64,000 nt of DNA from Numida meleagris (Eukaryota; Chordata; Aves; Galliformes; Numididae): positions 97,176,384 to 97,240,383 of the forward strand of contig NC_034410.1 of the NCBI RefSeq assembly GCF_002078875.1. Reading direction: 5' to 3'. Of this stretch, positions 51,182 to 64,000 are shown in pieces. The position numbers and the translations under genes were made by a program. The notes under the pieces were generated by a model. That model ran no database searches and was not told the DNA's origin. It saw only the letters and a program-made list of their open reading frames with translations. Position 1 is the stretch's first letter. Each line of letters starts with the position of its first letter.

Positions 51182-54110
51182 CCCTGCCAAATATGCTGCC
51201 TGAAGCAATCCAACACATCTTCTGTGGTTCAGGGAATGAGTGCAACGACACCACAGTGTTTCAGGCCAGAAAATTATGTTTGGATGCCTGATCATTTAAA
51301 TGATAAGGAGCTTCTCAACTGCAGAGCCAGTGTCTCTCACTTGAATGTACCCAAAGGGAGATAACACGTCAATAGATATACTGTACATATGAATATGAAT
51401 TCAAATGCTCAAGTTTTCCAGGAAACTGAGACCTATAATTTGACACAAAACAGACTTATGTTTTTACCCTTGGCCACAACATTTTTTGTGCAAATAACAG
51501 ACATCAAAACATTCAGCTGCAAGGACAGCTTTGGGATTTGCAGATGTAAGCACAGATGTATATGTATGGAGCTCAACTTATCGAAAATATGGCTCAGTTA
51601 TTGCTTTCTTTCACTTGGAAGGAAGAATTATGAGGTATCAATTTGCATGTAAAATTCTAGGGATGTGCAGTTCCACACAATAAAAATATGAAGTAAACTA
51701 TATAATAGGAACATATTACCATCATTTTAAAATCCTATATCTCCAGAAGAAATCCACGCCATTTTCTTTATCATTCTAACATGTTAATGACTCCCACAAC
51801 ATCTGAATGCATCCATGACACTTCAAACTACTTAATCATCTGTAAAGTTTCTTTTCTACATGATTTTTATGTTTTAGAACTGAAGACTTGCCAGAAGACT
51901 GTAAAGTCTGGCAAAGCAATTACCTCAGCATTGGACCTTGCTGCTTTTCTTTTTCTCCTGTCCTACAGGTACCTACAGGTAAGCAAGTGGATGTCTAGCA
52001 AAATGCTGGAGGATGAATACTGAGCTCCAGCACTGCTTGGCTCATAAAACTGTGGTTTCCTGCTACAACAATCCTTTGTCATTCCTACTCCAAAAAAGAA
52101 ATCTCATCAGCAGGCTGAGCTCTCTGTGTAGATGTTGGATATACTTGATTTTTCCAGAATAGCCTGAGTTTGACAGAGAACTAGCAATCTGGACTCTGGC
52201 ACTCATTTCTTCAGTGCTACATCCTGTCCTTGGAAGATGCCTCTGATGAAGTACTGTGTGAGTATCCAATGCCCTACTGAAAAATAATTTTTCTTAAGAC
52301 AAGTATAGGTATTATAAGCTTTTTTTTTTTTCTACCTTCATAGCCCTAAGAGATTCCTAAACTTCTCCAAGTAAAGCTTAGTGATTTATTTTCAGAACTC
52401 AGCAGCTCCTCTTATTTATATATGTGAGGGCACTTTTGGATGAGTAAGAAATCTTAATGTAACCAAACCTTCATTCCTCAAAATGAGAATGAAGAATACT
52501 GCCGAAGTCAGCAGACATTTTTATAAGCTAACCTTTGCAAAGCAGTAGCTTGTGAATAGCAATTTCTCATCTCCCTTGCTATCTTGCAATTTATTCCACT
52601 GGGAAGACATTTTAGGTAAATTTACCCAAAGCAAATGTAATGATTATGATATATTAAAAGCTCCCTATCTGGTTAATCTTTAGAGGTGATGGAAAGTTTA
52701 TTGAGAGCAATAGAGCCAGTGCTAGCCTCGGGTCACAGAATACAAATGTGTTTATCTTTACAAACCTGAGTGAAGGTTGTGCTTCACAGTCTGTTTTCCA
52801 CACTATCGCACTGAGGTGCCAGATAGGGAAAAGGCAGCAGCCTGTATGCCCATGCTCCCTGAACACTAATAGGATCTCAATGTGAGAACCAAAATAAAAA
52901 ATCCCTTGTAAGGTTTGCTAGGGGGTAACCGTTCTTCTGAGATAGTTATGTTTGGCATTGTCCTGATGACCAAAGTAGATACGATGCTGGACAGACCCAC
53001 TGTTGAGCCACCTCATTCTATGGGGCACCATGGGATATAGCAGCTTATGCAATTGTGCTTTTGTATTTTGTTGTTAGCTGGGGAAAAAAAATGCTATTGC
53101 AGAACTAGAGTTTATTTAAGGATATTTATCTCTGGAGAAGTTTATCATCGCTACTGGTTTAATTATATCACTGAGAGTAAGTTAATTTGGGTCCCTTTGT
53201 GAACCTCTGTGTGATTTCAAGCATGTTTTCATTTTTGGCTTAAAATGGTTTCGAAGAGACATATGCTAAACTGAAAAAGAGACATTCTAAACCCGGAGAG
53301 AAGCTACCTACATACGCTGTCAAGCTGCTTCAGTAGTAGCTGTTTAACAGTATTCCTGTAGATGTATTTCCCTTCACAGGCAAGTTTCTGCTCTATAGCA
53401 GAGACTCTATATGCCCAAACACTCCCTTTTTATTTCCCTGTTGTAGCATCACTATGAATTGTGTGCCCACTACAAGGCAGGAAGAGAGAGGAGTGTTGAT
53501 CCAACACGTAGTAGATGGTTATGTTGACTGTATAACTAATTTCACTAATGGAAATTTTGCTAATGGAACGTAAAATTTCACTAATGGATTCCCACCGGAA
53601 ATATCTGAATAGGCAGCAGCTCTTTGTAATACACTATTTCTGACTGTGAGCATTTGTAAATTACAGAAGGGCCAGAAAATACACTGGGACACCTGATTCT
53701 CGTTCACCGTGAAGATACCCAATACAATTACTGCACATAAAAAGACCTGAAAGGAGATGCAAATATAATTTACCTTTAGACAGAGCCTTTGCTCCACCAG
53801 AGTGACACAGTTGCATGAGGAGCTGAGTTGAGAATGGAAATGGCTGTGAATAAACAGAGAAAAAACAGTATTACTTGGGAAAGTGCTAACAGTTGAGAGA
53901 AGATGTAACTCAGGAATTATATGCAGTACAGAAAAGGGATTCAAAATGAGCATGTATTCTTCATGTTGTTGTAATTGTATTTGTTCACTAAATAAGAAAA
54001 CATAATTTCTGCAAAGATTGAGTGTATGAAAAGGATAATCCCTGCTTTAAAGAGCGTGGGGAAAAAAAGAACAACTGCAACATGACATTGCAAAAACTAG
54101 TTTAATGCTA
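51182..54110. other. Gene-poor flanking sequence
   Basis: AT-rich sequence with no recognised gene. A stretch near 51480-51660 resembles one near 55525-55725. A short TTTCACTAATGGA repeat is at 53537 and 53574. Confidence 0.55.
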
Positions 54111-55312
54111 AACAGGGCAACAATTTTGTACTCTGCACTGGTGAAGCCGTACCTTGAGTGATGTGTTCAGATTTAGGCCTCTCACTACAAGACAGACATC
54201 GAAGCCCTGGAGTGTGTCCAGAGAAGTGCAGCAAAACTGTGAAGGGTCTGGAGCACAAGTCTTATGGGGAGCAGCTGATGGAACTGGGATTGTTCCTTCA
54301 AGTTGACGAAAGACTCAACATGAGCTGGCAATGCACGCTTGCAGCCCAGAAGGCCAACTGTATCCTGGGTTGCATCAAGAGAAGTGAGACCAGCAGGTCA
54401 AGGGAGGTGATTCTGCCCCTCTACTCTGCTCTTGTGATACCCCACCTGGAGTACTGCATCCAGTTCTGGGGCCCACAACACAAGAAGGACGTGGAGCTGC
54501 TGGAGCAGGTCCAGAGGACAGCCACAAAGATGATCAGAGGGCTGGAGCACCTCCCCTACAAGGACAGGCTGAGAGATTCAGGGCTCTTCAGCCTGGAGAA
54601 GAGAATGCTCCAGGGAGATCTTACAGCAACCTTCCAGTACCTGACGGGGGCCTACAGAAAAGCTGGGGAGGGACTTTTTATAAGGGCACGTAGCAACAGG
54701 ATGAGGGGAAATGTCTTAAACAGGAAGAGGGTAGATTTAGACTAGATATTAGGAAGAAATTCTTTACTATGAGAGTGGTGAGACACTGGAACAGGTTGCC
54801 CAGCGAGGTTGTGAATGCCTCCTCCCTGGAAGCACTCAAGGCCAGGCTGGATGGGGCTTTGAGCAACCGGAGGTGTCTAGAGGGAGGTTTCCCTGCCTAG
54901 AGCAGGGGGGTTGGAACTCGATAATCTTAAAGTTCCCTTCCAACCCAATCCATTCTATGATTCTATGAGTCTGGAGAAGAGGAGGCTCAGTAGAGACCTT
55001 ATCACTCTGTAACTCCTTGAAAGGAGATCGTGGCAAGGTGGGGGGTCAGCATCTTCTCCTGAGTAACAGTGATAGGATGATAGAGAATGGCCTTAAGTTG
55101 TACCAGAGAAGGTTCAGGTTGGATATTAGGAAAAATGTCTTCTGTGAAGGAGTGATGAGGCACTGGAACAGGCTACCCAGGGAGGTGTTCAAGAACCGTG
55201 TGGATGTGGCGCTGAGGCATGCGGCTAGTGGGCATGGTGGGGATGGGCTGACCGTTGGGCTAGATGATCTTAGTGGTCATTTCCAACTTTAATAATTCCA
55301 TGATTCCATGCA
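54110..55312 (+). mobile_element. Outer CR1 LINE, split by a second CR1
   Basis: The left part (about 54110-54301) reads from the reverse-transcriptase C-terminal region up to GAACTGGGATTGTTC. The right part resumes at 54968 with AGTCTGGAGAAGAGGAGGCT and continues to the 3' end with GGGCTAGATGATCTTAGTGG and the diverged tail AATTCCATGATTCCATG near 55312. In an undisturbed CR1 these two pieces are contiguous, so the element between them was inserted later. Confidence 0.88.
54302..54967 (+). mobile_element. Inner CR1 LINE inserted in an older CR1
   Basis: About 666 bp in the same orientation as its host, starting around GTTGACGAAAGACTCAACAT and ending with the well-kept tail CCATTCTATGATTCTATG. 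The first 440 bp are still open and encode the last part of the CR1 ORF2 protein (C-terminal to the reverse-transcriptase core), readable to a stop at 54745. Its tail is less diverged than that of the outer copy, in line with a later insertion. Confidence 0.9.
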
Positions 55313-56403
55313 TTTTAAGTCTCTCATCTATAAAACTTTAAAATATTACAATTTCTAAGTAGAGATGTAGTCTCTTACACCAGACCTTCACTAAGCCCAG
55401 GAAGAAAATCACTATGTGTCTGGTAAAAGGCATATTTTACCGCCCCTTGTTTGTGACTGGGGGTGCGATATATACATAAAAATATTTGTGTTTTGTTGTT
55501 TATTTATATATCTAGTGATTATACTTTGCAAACAGATAATAGCAATCACAAGTCACTACTATCGAAATATCAGACTTCAAAGACAGCTTTGGTATCTAGG
55601 TATGTAAATACAGATTTACATGAAGCTCTAGCTTCTGAAAATCTGGTGATGACAAAATTTTGGGTCAGAAGAGAGAAAGGACTAGAGAAACAACAGCTTC
55701 CATGTAAAACCCTAGGGAAATATAGCCCTGATGACAGAAGCATAGGCTGTGCTGCAGGCATCTGGAGTGGCAAAAATTATGGTGAATGCAGGCCATCAAT
55801 ACAGCTGTTTCCCCTCGCAACAGGCAACTTAGATGCAGTGGCTTCAAATTCAAACAATTCAGATATTTCTTACTACAGCAGCATCAGATGTCCACTGCAG
55901 AAGTCCAAATAAAGGTGATACCATTCTAGAACTTTCACAAGTGCCTATTTTATTTCAGAATAAAACCTTGGAGAACCATCAGGAGTCAGTGCTAACACAA
56001 CTCCCACACTGAGTAAAGGTAAGGGTATTGCTTTCAGGAAATATATTTCACAGCACTTAGCTTGATGAGAAGCATGACTCATAACACTGAAAAATGTTTT
56101 CATGGCTAATAATAGACTGCAATTAATATTGTTCCTGGAAAACAGCTTCTATTGTTACATAAGTCTGCAGTTGATGATTTTAGGGATAACATAATATTAC
56201 TCGTGTTTCAGTAAAATCTTCTGTAAAAAAAAATGTTATGCTTACATGAGTCCAACTACTAGAAGAGCATCTTTAGCATCTTCATCTTCTTACTGTCCTA
56301 AGCTCTTTTAATCCTGGGGACCTCACTTGTCACCATTCAAAATACTTTTTTCAAGGTAGGGCGTTGGTTTGTGTATCGCTGTCGATTTATCCAAGAAAAC
56401 CAG

Positions 56404-56428
56404 CCCCCCCCCCCCCCTTTTTTTTTTT
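56404..56428 (+). repeat. Homopolymer junction: poly-C followed by poly-T
   Basis: Fourteen C followed directly by about eleven or twelve T. Such a tract is polypurine on the other strand and is prone to slippage and sequencing error. Confidence 0.9.
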
Positions 56429-59255
56429 CCCTCCTCAGCTTATCATTTTACTAGCCTGTTTCTTGCCACAGGGAACTCAAAGAGGAGCTTAAGAAAAGAT
56501 TTTTTGCATGGCCATGGAAGTCTGTGAGCAGGAAGGTTGATCTGTTTTTTTTTGTTGTTGTTGTTTTGTTTTTTTAAATTCTGTTCATTGTTGTGACACC
56601 AGGTATCTGGGTAACACCAAGAATTCCAAGGAGATGTTTCAGGCTTAGAGACTGTTGCGTGGGTTTTGCTCCGAGTAAGGACTATGGAGTAGGAATAAAT
56701 AATTCGTACACTCTTTCAAGTAGCCTGGAAGAATCTCATAATTAATCAGTAAGTAAATAAGTTCTTTACTTTCAGAATCAGACTTTAGTATACAAACGTA
56801 TTTTCTTTTGTATAAAGAAGTTCATTCCCATTCCCAGGATTTGGCAGGTTTCTGTGAATGCAGCAGAGAGGATATGAGCATCTTATTACATTCATGTTAA
56901 GACTGCACCCCACTTTATTCTTGTCAATTTCCATAGGAGAAGAATGACATTTGCCTTCAGGTTATGGTGGAAAGAACTGCCTGCAACCCTCTCTCCAAGA
57001 CTAGAATTACTCAAGCTAAAGGGAAAACAAATCCCCATACACATGCATTATTGGTGTTGCCGTGGAGATAGTATTCTTGTCTTGAGTACCAACTCTAAGG
57101 TTCAAGAGTAAGGGAAGTAAGGGAAAATAGAAGAAAATTTTCAGACAACCATCCACTTATTTCTTGCTATGTGTTTACCTGAAACTTTTTTCCCAGTTAT
57201 GAACTGTATACTATCTTACCAGTTAATTCATTATTCATATTCTTAAACCTAGATGCTTATTTAAACATAAAGGTTGAGCCAGATGTATCCATAATACTCA
57301 AGGTCCTTCCATATATTAAAATAAAAGCAGAGTTGTCAACGGTCTTTAAAAGAGCTACAGAGCTTGTTCTGAGGCCAGTAAATCTGATTTTTTGTACTAA
57401 GCGAATTCGTAGTAACTGTGACTAAAATCAGCTAGTAGTGATGAAGCTCTATGTAGCATAAAGTGTAAATGTGAGATACAGGGGAAAGTCAGCACAGATT
57501 TCATTCACAAGCTTATTATGGTCTTTTGAAAGTGTTAATGAGCAGATGATTACAGTTGTTTAAACATACGGATTTTCAAAAGCCTTTCAGAAAAAAATCT
57601 TTACAAAAGAGATGTAAAGCTGTAACATCTAAGACAGAGGAGCACTCAGGGATTAACACTGTGGAGAAAAACGGAGAACAAATACTAAGAATTAACGTTC
57701 TGCTTTCACAAGCAGCTTTCACGATTCATTAAGTTCTTGTCATTCACCTCACAAGGGTTGTACCTTAGCTAGGAAGCTAAGAAGAAAGGCAGAATTGATA
57801 TGCAAAAATTGAACAAAAGAGAGTAAGTAGTCCTGAGCTCTTCAACTTAGAAAACAAACTGTGAGAGGGAAGGGGGAAACGTGATAAATTTTATGATACC
57901 ATAAGTGGTGCAAAGAAGGTGATTAAGGAGTGGTAAATCATTCTCACAGCACGAAGGCTACCAAACGCTCAGGGAAATTACAGGGTATCACATTTAAGAT
58001 CAAACAAAAGCAACTTCTCTTTCCATGGAGGTCATAATTAAATCATTAAATTCAATGTTGCAGAACACCATGGAGTCCAGAGTTTAGATGTCTTTAAAAA
58101 TGATTTAGAAACAATTATTAGTGACCCTCTAGCTCATTGCGTCCTAAATCGTAAAGTTTTTCTTCCATGATCGTTGTTACTGGCTGGTGTGGTAAACAGG
58201 AACCTTGGCTAGATGTGTCTGAGCAGCTATAGCACTTTGTCTGAAGCCACCTAACAAACAAGCTAAGGAAAACCAAGACCTTCAGATTATCCCAGAGGAG
58301 CTAAAAATGCAAGAACAGCAAACTCAAAGTCTCAATACACAATATCTTGACAATATTATGGTAAGTTTGGCACTGTGCTACTTTGGAGTGATTTCCAGAT
58401 AGTACCCCAAAATTAAATGTTGGAGAATCTCTTGACACAAGAACTTGACTTTTTGAGTTTGAGACCTCAGTAAGTCTCAACACTTGAGTGATCCCAGGTG
58501 GCTGGAGTTATGGCAGCACAGCTTGGGTGAGAAGAGGCCTCACAGGTGAGCAGCTCCAAAGCACTGGGAAATGAAGGCCAGCTCAGGGCAGTCACAGCAG
58601 GCAGGGACAAAGGACAGCTCTGGCAAGCAAGTGAGATGCCATGCTTGGATCAGCTGGCATAGTACCAGTTTTGTGGAGATGTGGTTTGCTATTGAATTAG
58701 AAGCACGGCTACCCAGAAAGAATTTATGATAAAGAAGTATCCCTCTAATTGGGCCCAGTAACTTTTCAGTTTACCTAAGAAAAAAGAAGCAGGTTATTAA
58801 TGACACTGTAAGTTGAGGATCCTACTTCCAATATTTGTGCCCTGATAGTCACTTTGATTTAAATAAGACATATTAATTTCTTAACCATTTCCCAAAGAGA
58901 TCTTTTAAGTGTTGCAGATGAAAAACAACTGCAGTAAAACACTGTCATCTTGCAAACACCTATAAGTAAGCAGAAACCAAAGAATTGTGATTGTCCTTAT
59001 GGGCATTATGACTCATTGTTTGTGTTTTACTGCTGTGAATAAATAAATACCTGCCACTCGCTCAGATTAGCTTCACAAATACATCATTCCACACAGCTAT
59101 ACATGAGAGATGGTATGGGTTCCTGGGTTATTTATTATGTACATGTGTTCTGCTCACAAAGAAGCAAAATTGCTTCTGACAGATTCTTAGAGATACCAGG
59201 CAAAGTATTTACAGAGAGGCCAATAGTTACACACATAAAGAAAAGCTAAACTCAC

Positions 59256-59350
59256 CCTATTGGCAAAGGGATTCTCTGACCATGCAGTACTCCCTCAAGA
59301 AGCAGCCTAAACCCAAGAGCTCCTTTCCTGTCAGGGGCTGGCCCTTATAT
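59256..59350 (-). promoter_or_regulatory. Possible TATA-type promoter with short first exon
   Basis: On the minus strand CTCATATAAGGGCC at about 59343-59356 is a good TATA-like sequence in a locally GC-richer block. About 60 bp beyond the expected start is a donor-like CAATAGG/GTGAGT (first intronic base at 59255). No downstream exon is identified, so this may be a chance arrangement or part of an unrecognised repeat. Confidence 0.2.
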
Positions 59351-60261
59351 GAGCCCAGCATGGCTCCACCCTGGATTCACTCATTCTGGGCACTTGGGGA
59401 GCACAGATGCAAATGATGTGCCTGTGCTCCCAGGGCCAGCAGCAGCCTTCACCAGGTGCTCCATCACCAGCTCAAGCCCTGACCTAACAGCTCCCATACA
59501 ACATGAAAGGCTACCTGCTATCCTAATCTTTTGAAGAGAAGACTGGCTCCTTCACCACTTCTTTGTCTAAGAAATGACACCAGGAAGTTTCAAAGGCATC
59601 ATCCATGGTATCTTTTTCAGGCAGACTCGCAACAGCCCCCTTTCAGATAGTCATAGCAAATGAACACAAATAAATACATAAAGCTTCCTTCTTCTGCTCT
59701 GGTACAGTGCTCCTTTCTTCACTAATCTAGTCCAGAAAGATGGTGCTGGGCCCAGCATCACTTCACATTCAGCCTTATCAGCCTGCTGCAGTTTGATCCT
59801 TTGTCAGGGATCATCTCATGTGGGCAGCACTCCCTCCTGTGAAGTGGGTCATGTCTAAATAAATCTGAATGCACCATCTGGCATCTGAGTTAGCAGCAGG
59901 TATTGGCTTCCTCTCGAGAGGAAGAGTACCATTTGAAAACAGCAAGCATTTTCCTTGTTCTGGGGATAAAACTGAGTGAAGTCCACAGAGCTGTTAGAGA
60001 CTTAGTGACCAAATCTTCTCTGGGAAGTGAAAGCAAAGGACAGTGGGACAATGTTAGAGCAGGGTTGACTTATCTTGTGCAAGTCTGTACATTAGGATTC
60101 TAGAATGATCTCATCACGGAGTATTTTTCTCATAGGTGTATGAAAAGCAGATAGTTCCCTGACATCTCAGTTTTCTGTCTGAGCTGAAGATCTCTTCTAC
60201 CTTCTTGTTGGTTCAGTCTGGCTTTCTTTCCTTGCTTTACTCTTACTCATCTCAATCATGT

Positions 60262-60312
60262 AGAATCATAGAATCATGTACTCTTTATATGTTTTTCCAA
60301 TCCCTCCATCTT
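60262..60312 (-). mobile_element. Short CR1 tail fragment
   Basis: AGAATCATAGAATCATG followed by a TTTTTCCAATCC segment looks like a reversed CR1 tail with little of the body kept. Confidence 0.45.
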
Positions 60313-63300
60313 ATTTCACCCAACTAAAAGTGATTCTGCATTTTAGATTTTACTTTTTTTCCCTTCAATTTCATCTGTAACTCCTGGCTCTGAGAGGTCC
60401 ACTTTCTTCTTCCAAGGCATATCTCAGAACCAGTGCTTCTTCATTTTCCCCAGGAGGCTCTAGGGAGGTAGAGTCAATTTCTTAATGGTTGGGAAGTACA
60501 CACATACAGGAGAGGCAGAAAGAGAGGAAAGTCCACACTCACATTGCAGAACCCACTCCCAGAAGCAGGTCTGAGTGCAGCCACAACATGCTGTAGTGCC
60601 ATCCTACAGTGATTCAGAAGAAGATGTGGCTGTGTTCACTTATCGCCTCCAGCCTAGAAAGTAAGAAACCTGCCTTCTGCACAGCTTGACACAAGGACAG
60701 AACCGGTCCCTAAGTGACTAGCAGATGTAACTGTTACAAGGTGCAGTACAGAGTGTATGGTGTTGCAGCTTCAATAGCCATAATCACAATATGAGATGGG
60801 ATGGGGAATGAGGGAGCTGGCAGAGGAGGACGGCGGGGTGTTGTCCTTGCACAGGGGTATGAATGGGCTTCTAGCTCTCCCTCAGCACCTTCCCTGCTTT
60901 TCTCCTCCAAGGGATTTGAATATGGAATGTGTTTTTGACGAAGTTGTTGGTGCTGAGAAATCAGCAACAAATGTTGAGCAAGCATGCTGTTCTGCTAGTT
61001 TAATGCCCTAGAAGATTTTCAAGCAAAAGTCCTCAGGTTTTCATCTTAGATAAAGGTGACCCAGATGAGATCTTTATCCTTGGACTGCAGGCTTCAATTC
61101 AGGCTGCCAGCATGCAGGGAACATAAGAATGGATTGTTCCTTCTGCCTGGACAATTAAGACTTATGTGCTAGGCAACAGCTGAAGTGCCATCCTAAAGCC
61201 AGGGTAGCAGCTGCAGTAGTTCCTTCCACTTCAGTTATAAATCCATGGACTAAATGCCCTGCAAATCTCTTGGTCAGGATATGGTCATCTCAGATAGGAT
61301 TTCTGATTAGCCACCTATTCACCTGTTTCTTCTGCTGTAATTGTAAAATGTTCTGCCAGATCTACAGAGCTGTAAAATGTGTATACATAAAAGGAAAATT
61401 TAGGATGTAAGCCTCTAATAGGAAAAGGAGGTGTTCTGGCTCACCTTGGGAAAAGGTACACGGATGAAGTAGCAACCAAGGAGCTAAACGAATGATTTAT
61501 TTCTGTGGCTCTCACAAGTGATTTTCCTAATACATTTCAACGTAATTATTTTTGACCTGTGGGGCACAAATCTCACAGGAGTGCCACAGAACTCAGTGCC
61601 GCCCCAGATCCTCTCTGCCTCTTTTTGATTCTTTTACTGCAGTTAAGTAAAGCATTGTAATTTCCTGAGCAGGAATCCTGGACTTTGAGATATCTAGCAT
61701 GCCTTCTGAGACTCTTGGGAGCTAAGTAAAAATAACTAATATCGTAGACTTGACTTAAATTTGTTACTATCAAGAAACATCCCTGTTTGGGGTGATATCA
61801 AGGGAAAAAGATGAACTGAGTGTAGGGGATCAAACCTTGCTCCCAGTTTCATCTCTCTGACCACACTGACTTAACTGAAAAATCTTAAGTGTAACTTAGG
61901 ACCAAACTTGTCACACCATGAGGAAGGGGAAGCAGGACCGCTAAAGGAGCTGTTGAGGTCCTGGAGTGAAGTATGGGCGTTCACACTATAACTTGCTGTG
62001 CTAATAGCAGGCTACTATAGGATTTTATTTAGGCTAGTCTACACCTCCTCCTTCAAGAGGCCTGATATGATGCATGTGTATTAGCCATACTCTGGTGTCT
62101 TATATAGTGAGCCTTCAAAGGAATTTAGACAAAGGAACACATTTATATTGACTCAAGCTTGATCTCTACGTGAAGATTTCTTGGCACTGTCCTCCTTTCA
62201 CCTTTCGCAGAGGCATCCATGAAAATTCAGGTACCTGGCATTAACCTTGCCTGTTTGGGATGCCCTATTGGGCTTTTGTTGTAGAAATGTTGCAGACATC
62301 ACTACGTTCTTCCCTGTCTGTTTCATGCATACAAGTGATGTGATGTTGTCACACTGTCACATCTCAGCTGAGTTGTTGATTCCTTTCTTCCCCAAAAGAA
62401 TTGATCTGAGGAGAACCAAAATGTTCAGGGAAATGCTTCAGGTCACTTTTCCATTTTAAAAAACAGTTCTGAGTGAAGAATTTGGTGTTGATTAAGAGTC
62501 ACATTTATTAATAGTCACATTTCTGCAACTTGAAATCCTCTGTCTACTGGGACAAAGGAAGTGCAAGTCAAAATTGATCTGTTGCTTACGTTTTTCAGTT
62601 CGTTTCCATGCCTCTTGGATTCTCTGTCTGTTTACTGAAATAACAAGGATCTCATTTGTAACATTTTATAATAATGTAGCTATAATATCTGTTGTTTGTA
62701 AAGTTTCTACTACCATTTATCATCTACTGTTTGTACTACATCACAGCAGAAAGGAGAAAAGATGGAACGATGCAAGAAAATGCAAGTTAGAGAAAAGAAG
62801 GAAGATAATCAAAGATCCCAACCCACCAGAAAAAAAAATGCGTATATATAGATATATATATGAATATTCTCCATCAGTATCCATGGGTTCTGAATCAGCT
62901 TTTAAAATTTGGTATTTGTTTGCAACTCAGATAAGCTTCTGACTGAATAATAAAAAACCTTGCAATTTCCAGATATCATGAGGATCAAAACAACGCTTTG
63001 TATTTTTTCTGAGTGTATTATTTTCCGAGTATATTTAAATCAGACATTCTATCAAAATCAACGATCTATTCAAACCATGAAGGTCACTCGTCTTATTTTC
63101 CATATTTGGTAACTTCTGTATTGTCTCACTTAACTGTCTAAAAAAGACAGCAGTGAGAGAACCAAGTCTTAAGCAGCGATGAGATATAATATTTTCTTCA
63201 AGATTTTTTTTCACTACAGTTTCTAAGAAGGATCCCCAGTTGAAAAATGGTCAAAATCTAATGAAGCAATACTGAAGCAATTTTAACATGTGTTAGCTTG

Positions 63301-64000
63301 ACCAGTTGGGAATAAAGCCAGCTGCCTACTATAAAAATATGGCTATCAAAATATGTCACGCCTTTAGAAAACAGTCAAACGTCTTGTTACTCTCATCATT
63401 TACCAGGAGGAAAAAATAGAAGGAGAAAATTAAAAACAGATTACGTCACTTGAGAGAGGGCAGGGTATCCTTTTTTTCTAGTCTTATTTCAATGGAAGGT
63501 CTGTAAGCCAACAGAAGCAAAAAGAAAAAAAGAAAGAAAGAAAAAAGTGAAAATCAGTCTCTATGCCTAGGGAGGAACAGGCCAGACAGGAAAGTTTATG
63601 ATCATCTGTCATCTGCTAGCACGAGATTGTTCCCTACTTTGTACCTCTAAGTGCACTCATTTCACCTTCAGCATCCCAGGCAATAGGCTTTCACATATTA
63701 ACAGTATGTATTGCTGATCCACAGTTCTTGTGTGATTAAAATAAATATTTTTCCTCTTAGACCGTTTCAATCTTTCTCCAGTTTTAACACCCAGTTCCAT
63801 TGTTGTTAAGTACTTCTGTCTTTCCAGACAGTTCTTCTTTCCTTGGTATTTTTTATCCTTTCTATATGAGACTGTCAAAGCCTCTCAAACTTGGCTTACT
63901 GCTGTTCTGACTGGAGTCAGTATCTAGAGTGCTCCATGTAACAGCTTTTTGTTTGTTGAAGTCAGTGGATATGACTGTTTTCCTGACAGGTGCTATGGAA

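Larger units (their letters stand above)
55313..64000. other. Gene-poor flanking sequence to the end of the window
   Basis: Mostly AT-rich and without a recognised gene. It contains a poly-C/poly-T tract at 56404-56428, GTT repeats near 56555, a CR1 scrap near 60262, TA-rich runs near 62845 and a GAAA repeat near 63520. In mammals the neighbour on this side of NDUFV2 is MTCL1, but I could not recognise any of its exons. Confidence 0.5.

Noticed and set aside
54158..54745. 195-codon open frame resembling a protein
   Set aside because: It is the surviving 3' part of CR1 ORF2 spanning the junction of two CR1 copies, not a host gene.
55463..55912. 149-codon plus-strand frame
   Set aside because: AT-rich composition, no recognisable domain, no good splice sites or promoter, and part of it belongs to a diverged repeat pair; length is within chance expectation.
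34000..64000. MTCL1 exons expected from mammalian synteny on this side
   Set aside because: No open frame with splice sites resembled this large coiled-coil protein; the gene is probably beyond the right edge.

Overview
This window is vertebrate nuclear DNA, almost certainly from a galliform bird such as chicken. The genes are split by GT-AG introns, two GC-rich CpG islands stand in AT-rich sequence, and the dominant repeats are CR1 LINE fragments with their typical ATTCTATG-type 3' tails. No operon, CRISPR array, phage or other prokaryotic feature is present.

One complete protein-coding gene can be resolved base by base: NDUFV2, the 24-kDa [2Fe-2S] subunit of mitochondrial complex I, on the minus strand. 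Its eight coding exons run from the start codon at 33725-33723 to the stop codon at 19902-19900. They sum to 738 nt (245 residues plus stop), all junctions keep phase, and all four cluster cysteines are present. The promoter is a CpG island at about 33.49-33.93 kb with an NRF-1-type palindrome about 95 bp upstream of the ATG. The 3' UTR is very short, with AATAAA only about 35 nt after the stop.

Layout from left to right: (1) 1-15.0 kb has no recognisable exon; by synteny with mammals it is probably the first intron of ANKRD12, transcribed leftwards. (2) 15.0-16.3 kb is a CpG island, broken by a 203-bp assembly gap, that probably carries the ANKRD12 promoter and untranslated first exon; a good minus-strand splice donor lies at 15519/15520. 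(3) 16.3-19.8 kb is the short spacer between NDUFV2 and ANKRD12 and holds minus-oriented CR1 pieces. (4) 19.84-33.8 kb is NDUFV2, with CR1 copies in its large second intron. (5) 34-64 kb is gene-poor flanking DNA upstream of NDUFV2. It has several CR1 copies (one nested inside another at 54.1-55.3 kb), a 529-bp solo LTR with a 5-bp target duplication, a possible second decayed LTR, and a few uncertain exon or promoter candidates, chiefly a 193-codon frame ending at 44090 behind a splice acceptor.

The two genes look like a head-to-tail pair: NDUFV2 ends about 4 kb before the presumed ANKRD12 promoter, and both promoters carry the palindrome GCGCATGCGC. I found no convincing new molecular system. 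The most useful leads are the candidate terminal exon at 43.59-44.26 kb, the nested CR1, the intact-edged solo LTR, and the paired NRF-1 sites.
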